Source: Candidatus Bipolaricaulota bacterium
Lineage (GTDB): Bacteria; Bipolaricaulota; Bipolaricaulia; RBG-16-55-9; DRXL01
Assembly (NCBI GenBank): GCA_023512665.1
Contig: JAILZC010000037.1
Coordinates: forward strand, 1 to 7,362
Direction of reading: 5' to 3'
DNA: 7,362 bases
Shown: positions 5,474 through 7,362 of the stretch, in pieces
Layout: each line of letters starts with the position of its first letter
Numbering within the stretch: the stretch's first letter is position 1
Program-made: the position numbers and the translations under genes
The notes under the pieces: generated by a model
Databases searched by the model: none
What the model was told of the DNA's origin: nothing
What the model saw: only the letters and a program-made list of their open reading frames with translations

Positions 5474-5485
5474 GCTATGCGTGCT

Positions 5486-5860
5486 ATGTCTCAGGTTCTT
5501 GGGCCACGAGAGCTTGCAGCCCTCGAGCGTATCGGCGATCTGATGCTCCCCGGAGATTCAGATCTCCCTGCTTTCTCCCAGACGGGCTGCATCGCGTTCG
5601 TAGATGATCTCCTGCGCTCCATGGACCCTAAAGACCGCGATGACGTCAAGACTCTGCTGAAGATACTCTCGCTCTTGCCCAGCCCGCTGCTACGCGCGTT
5701 TGTTACACTCTGTCAGACGCGCTGGACGTCAACGCTGCGCATGATCGAGCTGGGACTGAAAGGGCTCGTCATGAGCTTGTACTACTCCAATAAGACCGCC
5801 CCTCACTATAGCGGACGCAAGCCCTGCGATGTGATCGGCTTCAGCCTGCAGCGCTTGTAA
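5486..5860 (+). CDS. Small helical protein, possibly gluconate 2-dehydrogenase subunit 3-like
   Basis: The 124-residue product is soluble and predicted mostly helical. An N-terminal 'ELAALERIGDLMLPGDSDLPAF' type segment (about 9-30; Leu-Pro-Gly-Asp and Pro-Ala as landmarks) is followed by 'CIAFVDDLL', a Leu-rich middle ('LLKILSLLPSPLLRAF') and a 'GLKGLVMSLYYSN' stretch near the C-terminus. This order resembles the small subunit (subunit 3) that accompanies some GMC-type dehydrogenases, but I rate the match as weak and no flavoprotein or cytochrome partner is nearby. There is no twin-arginine or signal peptide. ATG 5477 (127 residues) is the alternative start. I prefer 5486 because the promoter at 5468-5473 would start transcription at about 5480. 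No ribosome site is seen. The stop TAA is part of the next gene's -35 element. Confidence 0.6.
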   Translation: MSQVLGPRELAALERIGDLMLPGDSDLPAFSQTGCIAFVDDLLRSMDPKDRDDVKTLLKILSLLPSPLLRAFVTLCQTRWTSTLRMIELGLKGLVMSLYYSNKTAPHYSGRKPCDVIGFSLQRL

Positions 5861-5883
5861 AGTCACCCCGTTTGTGCTATACA
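5855..5883 (+). promoter_or_regulatory. Promoter of comM
   Basis: TTGTAA (5855-5860, overlapping the stop codon of the preceding gene), a 17-base spacer and TATACA (5878-5883) with TGC just upstream form an extended -10 promoter. Its -35 is identical to that of rseC. The start would be near 5890, giving a leader of about 7 bases with no ribosome site before ATG 5897. Confidence 0.55.
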
Positions 5884-5896
5884 TAGCGAAACGACT

Positions 5897-7362
5897 ATGT
5901 TCGCCAAGGCCATCAGCGGTTCCGTGGTCGGCATTGACGCCGAGCTCATCGAAGTCCAGTGCGATATCGCCCTGGGGCTCCCAACGTTCACCATCGTGGG
6001 GCTGCCCCAAAAAGAAGTCCAAGAGAGCCGTGAACGTATCCGAAGTGCTCTCAAAAACGCGGGCTTCGACTTTACCGCCAAGAGAATCACTGTCAATCTC
6101 GCGCCCGCAGACCTTCCTAAAGAAGGAGTCGGGCTCGATCTGCCCTTGGCGCTGGCGATCTTGGTCGCGACGGGCCAGATCTCTCGTGAACGTCTCACGG
6201 AGTTCTTAGCGTTAGGGGAGCTTTCGCTCGACGGGGAGGTGCGCCCGGTCAAGGGCGTCCTCCCTATCGCTCTGGCGGCCCGAAAAAATAATCTCAAGGG
6301 CGTCATCGTCCCTGCAGGCAACGCCAGAGAAGCCGCCATCGTCTCGTCGCTCGAAGTCTACGCCGTCGAGAATCTCCAGCAAGCGATCGCGTTTCTCAAC
6401 GGCGAGCTGCAGATACAGCCGACGACCGTCGAGCCGGCTCTCTTAACAAGTGACGGCTCGCTCTACGAGTGCGATCTCAGTGAGATCAAGGGCCAAGAGC
6501 AAGCGAAGCGTGCCCTGGAGGTCGCCGCAGCCGGGGGACATAATATCTTACTGATCGGCCCGCCGGGCTCAGGCAAGAGTATGCTCGCCAAGCGGCTTCC
6601 CACGATCTTGCCCCCGCTCTCATTCGAAGAGTCTTTAGAAGTGACAAAGATTTACAGTATCTTGGGACTCTTGCCCGCAGATCGCCCGTTGATGCTGACG
6701 CGGCCCTTCCGTGCCCCGCACCACACGGTCTCTTATGCGGGCATGGTCGGTGGAGGACACGGCCAGCCCCGCCCCGGGGAAATCTCTCTGGCCCATCACG
6801 GCGTCTTATTCTTAGACGAGCTGCCTGAATTCGAGCGCGACGTCTTAGAGACATTGCGCCAGCCCCTCGAAGAGCGGGCGATCACGCTCTCGCGGGCCGC
6901 CTCGGCCCTGACGTTCCCAGCAAATTTTATGTTAGTCGCGGCCATGAACCCCTGCCCGTGTGGGCATCGGGGAGATGCGAAAAAGCCCTGCCGATGCAGC
7001 CCTCTCGACGTGAACCGCTACCGCAAGCGGATTTCCGGCCCGTTTCTTGATAGAATAGATATATTCGTGGAGGTGCCACGGCTGACCAAAGAGGAGTTGA
7101 TGGGAAAGCCCACGGGCGAAAGCTCTCAGGCGGTTCGCGCGCGGGTGGAGCGGGCCCGCCGGGTTCAGGGCGAACGATTTCGGGGGCAAAAGATCTTCGC
7201 CAATGCGCAGATGGGGCCAAAAGAGATGCACGTGTACGTGCACGCGGCCCTCGAGCCCAGTGCGAGATCTCTGTTGGAACGAGCCATTGACCACTGGGGC
7301 CTCAGTGGGCGAGCTTATACTCGTGTGCTCAAGGTCGCGCGCACCATCGCGGACTTAGAGCC
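5897..7362 (+). CDS. comM: ComM/YifB AAA+ ATPase (Mg chelatase-like), C-terminus beyond the window
   Basis: About 488 residues are visible of a family usually near 500-510, so only the last few lie outside. The N-terminal ChlI-like domain begins 'MFAKAISGSVVGIDAELIEV' and contains 'GLPTFTIVGLP', 'NLAPADLPKEG' and 'LDLPLALAIL'. The AAA+ Mg chelatase domain has Walker A 'GPPGSGKS' (221-228), 'FRAPHHTVSYAGMVGGG', Walker B 'GVLFLDEL' (302-309; Asp307, Glu308), a cysteine cluster C353-x-C355 and C365-x-C367, and 'GPFLDRIDI' with Arg386. The C-terminal helical domain has begun ('GLSGRAYTRVLKVARTIADL'). In Vibrio ComM is a helicase promoting branch migration when taken-up DNA recombines; YifB is not a true magnesium chelatase. 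The start is chosen by the conserved N-terminus. No competence genes are in view. Confidence 0.95.
   Translation, partial: MFAKAISGSVVGIDAELIEVQCDIALGLPTFTIVGLPQKEVQESRERIRSALKNAGFDFTAKRITVNLAPADLPKEGVGLDLPLALAILVATGQISRERLTEFLALGELSLDGEVRPVKGVLPIALAARKNNLKGVIVPAGNAREAAIVSSLEVYAVENLQQAIAFLNGELQIQPTTVEPALLTSDGSLYECDLSEIKGQEQAKRALEVAAAGGHNILLIGPPGSGKSMLAKRLPTILPPLSFEESLEVTKIYSILGLLPADRPLMLTRPFRAPHHTVSYAGMVGGGHGQPRPGEISLAHHGVLFLDELPEFERDVLETLRQPLEERAITLSRAASALTFPANFMLVAAMNPCPCGHRGDAKKPCRCSPLDVNRYRKRISGPFLDRIDIFVEVPRLTKEELMGKPTGESSQAVRARVERARRVQGERFRGQKIFANAQMGPKEMHVYVHAALEPSARSLLERAIDHWGLSGRAYTRVLKVARTIADLE

Noticed and set aside
5180..5476. In-frame leftward extension of the small gene, which would give a 226-residue protein
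   Set aside because: It runs antisense to the well-supported DUF501 gene, has a Ser/Arg-rich non-conserved composition, and a strong promoter (5445-5473) lies between it and the real start.
6486..6854. Minus-strand open frame inside comM
   Set aside because: The comM frame has Walker A and B and the cysteine cluster in this stretch; the antisense product is low-complexity Arg/Ala.
7227..7242. Palindrome TGCACGT-GT-ACGTGCA inside comM
   Set aside because: It encodes His-Val-Tyr-Val-His in a coding region, has no promoter nearby and is most simply a by-product of codon choice.

Overview
The window is a compact stretch of bacterial chromosome, clearly GC-rich by eye, holding nine protein genes and no rRNA, tRNA, insertion sequence or CRISPR array. 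All recognisable genes are ordinary housekeeping or envelope-quality genes: PriA, RseC, an IscA-type protein, LemA, HtpX, a primary-type sigma factor, D-Ala-D-Ala ligase, a DUF501 protein and the ComM/YifB ATPase. The organism makes peptidoglycan (ddl) and uses sigma70-type promoters. The gene order (priA>, <rseC, iscA>lemA>htpX>, <sigma, ddl>, <DUF501, small gene>, comM>) is not one I can tie to a named genus. A poorly sampled, deep-branching lineage known mainly from metagenomes is my guess, not a demonstrated fact.

Layout. 1-201 is the 3' end of priA, overlapped tail to tail by rseC (minus, 146-688). The AT-rich gap 689-806 holds divergent promoters for rseC and for an iscA-lemA-htpX operon (807-2615). 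htpX meets the sigma gene (minus, 2625-3608) tail to tail with a 9-base gap. A gap of about 300 bases (3609-3906) carries an exact-consensus promoter for the sigma gene (TTGACA, 17-base spacer, TATAAT). It also holds a sigma leader with a terminator-like hairpin, and a hairpin-rich segment upstream of ddl. ddl (3907-4872) overlaps the tail of the DUF501 gene (minus, 4843-5388). A divergent promoter region follows, then a small helical-protein gene (5486-5860) and comM (5897 to the right edge, incomplete).

How it works together. lemA and htpX are a frequent pair and, with rseC, point to membrane-protein quality control. iscA and rseC both have cysteine clusters and share one regulatory spacer. 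The remaining genes are functionally independent: replication restart, transcription, cell wall and DNA uptake.

The most interesting signal is in the start regions rather than in gene content. iscA, lemA and the sigma gene have clear AAGGAG ribosome-binding sites. ddl, the DUF501 gene, the small gene and comM have none, and each has a promoter-like element with a 17-base spacer whose predicted transcript starts within about 0-8 bases of the start codon. This predicts a mixed translation system with abundant leaderless or nearly leaderless mRNAs. I found no new defence or mobile system here.
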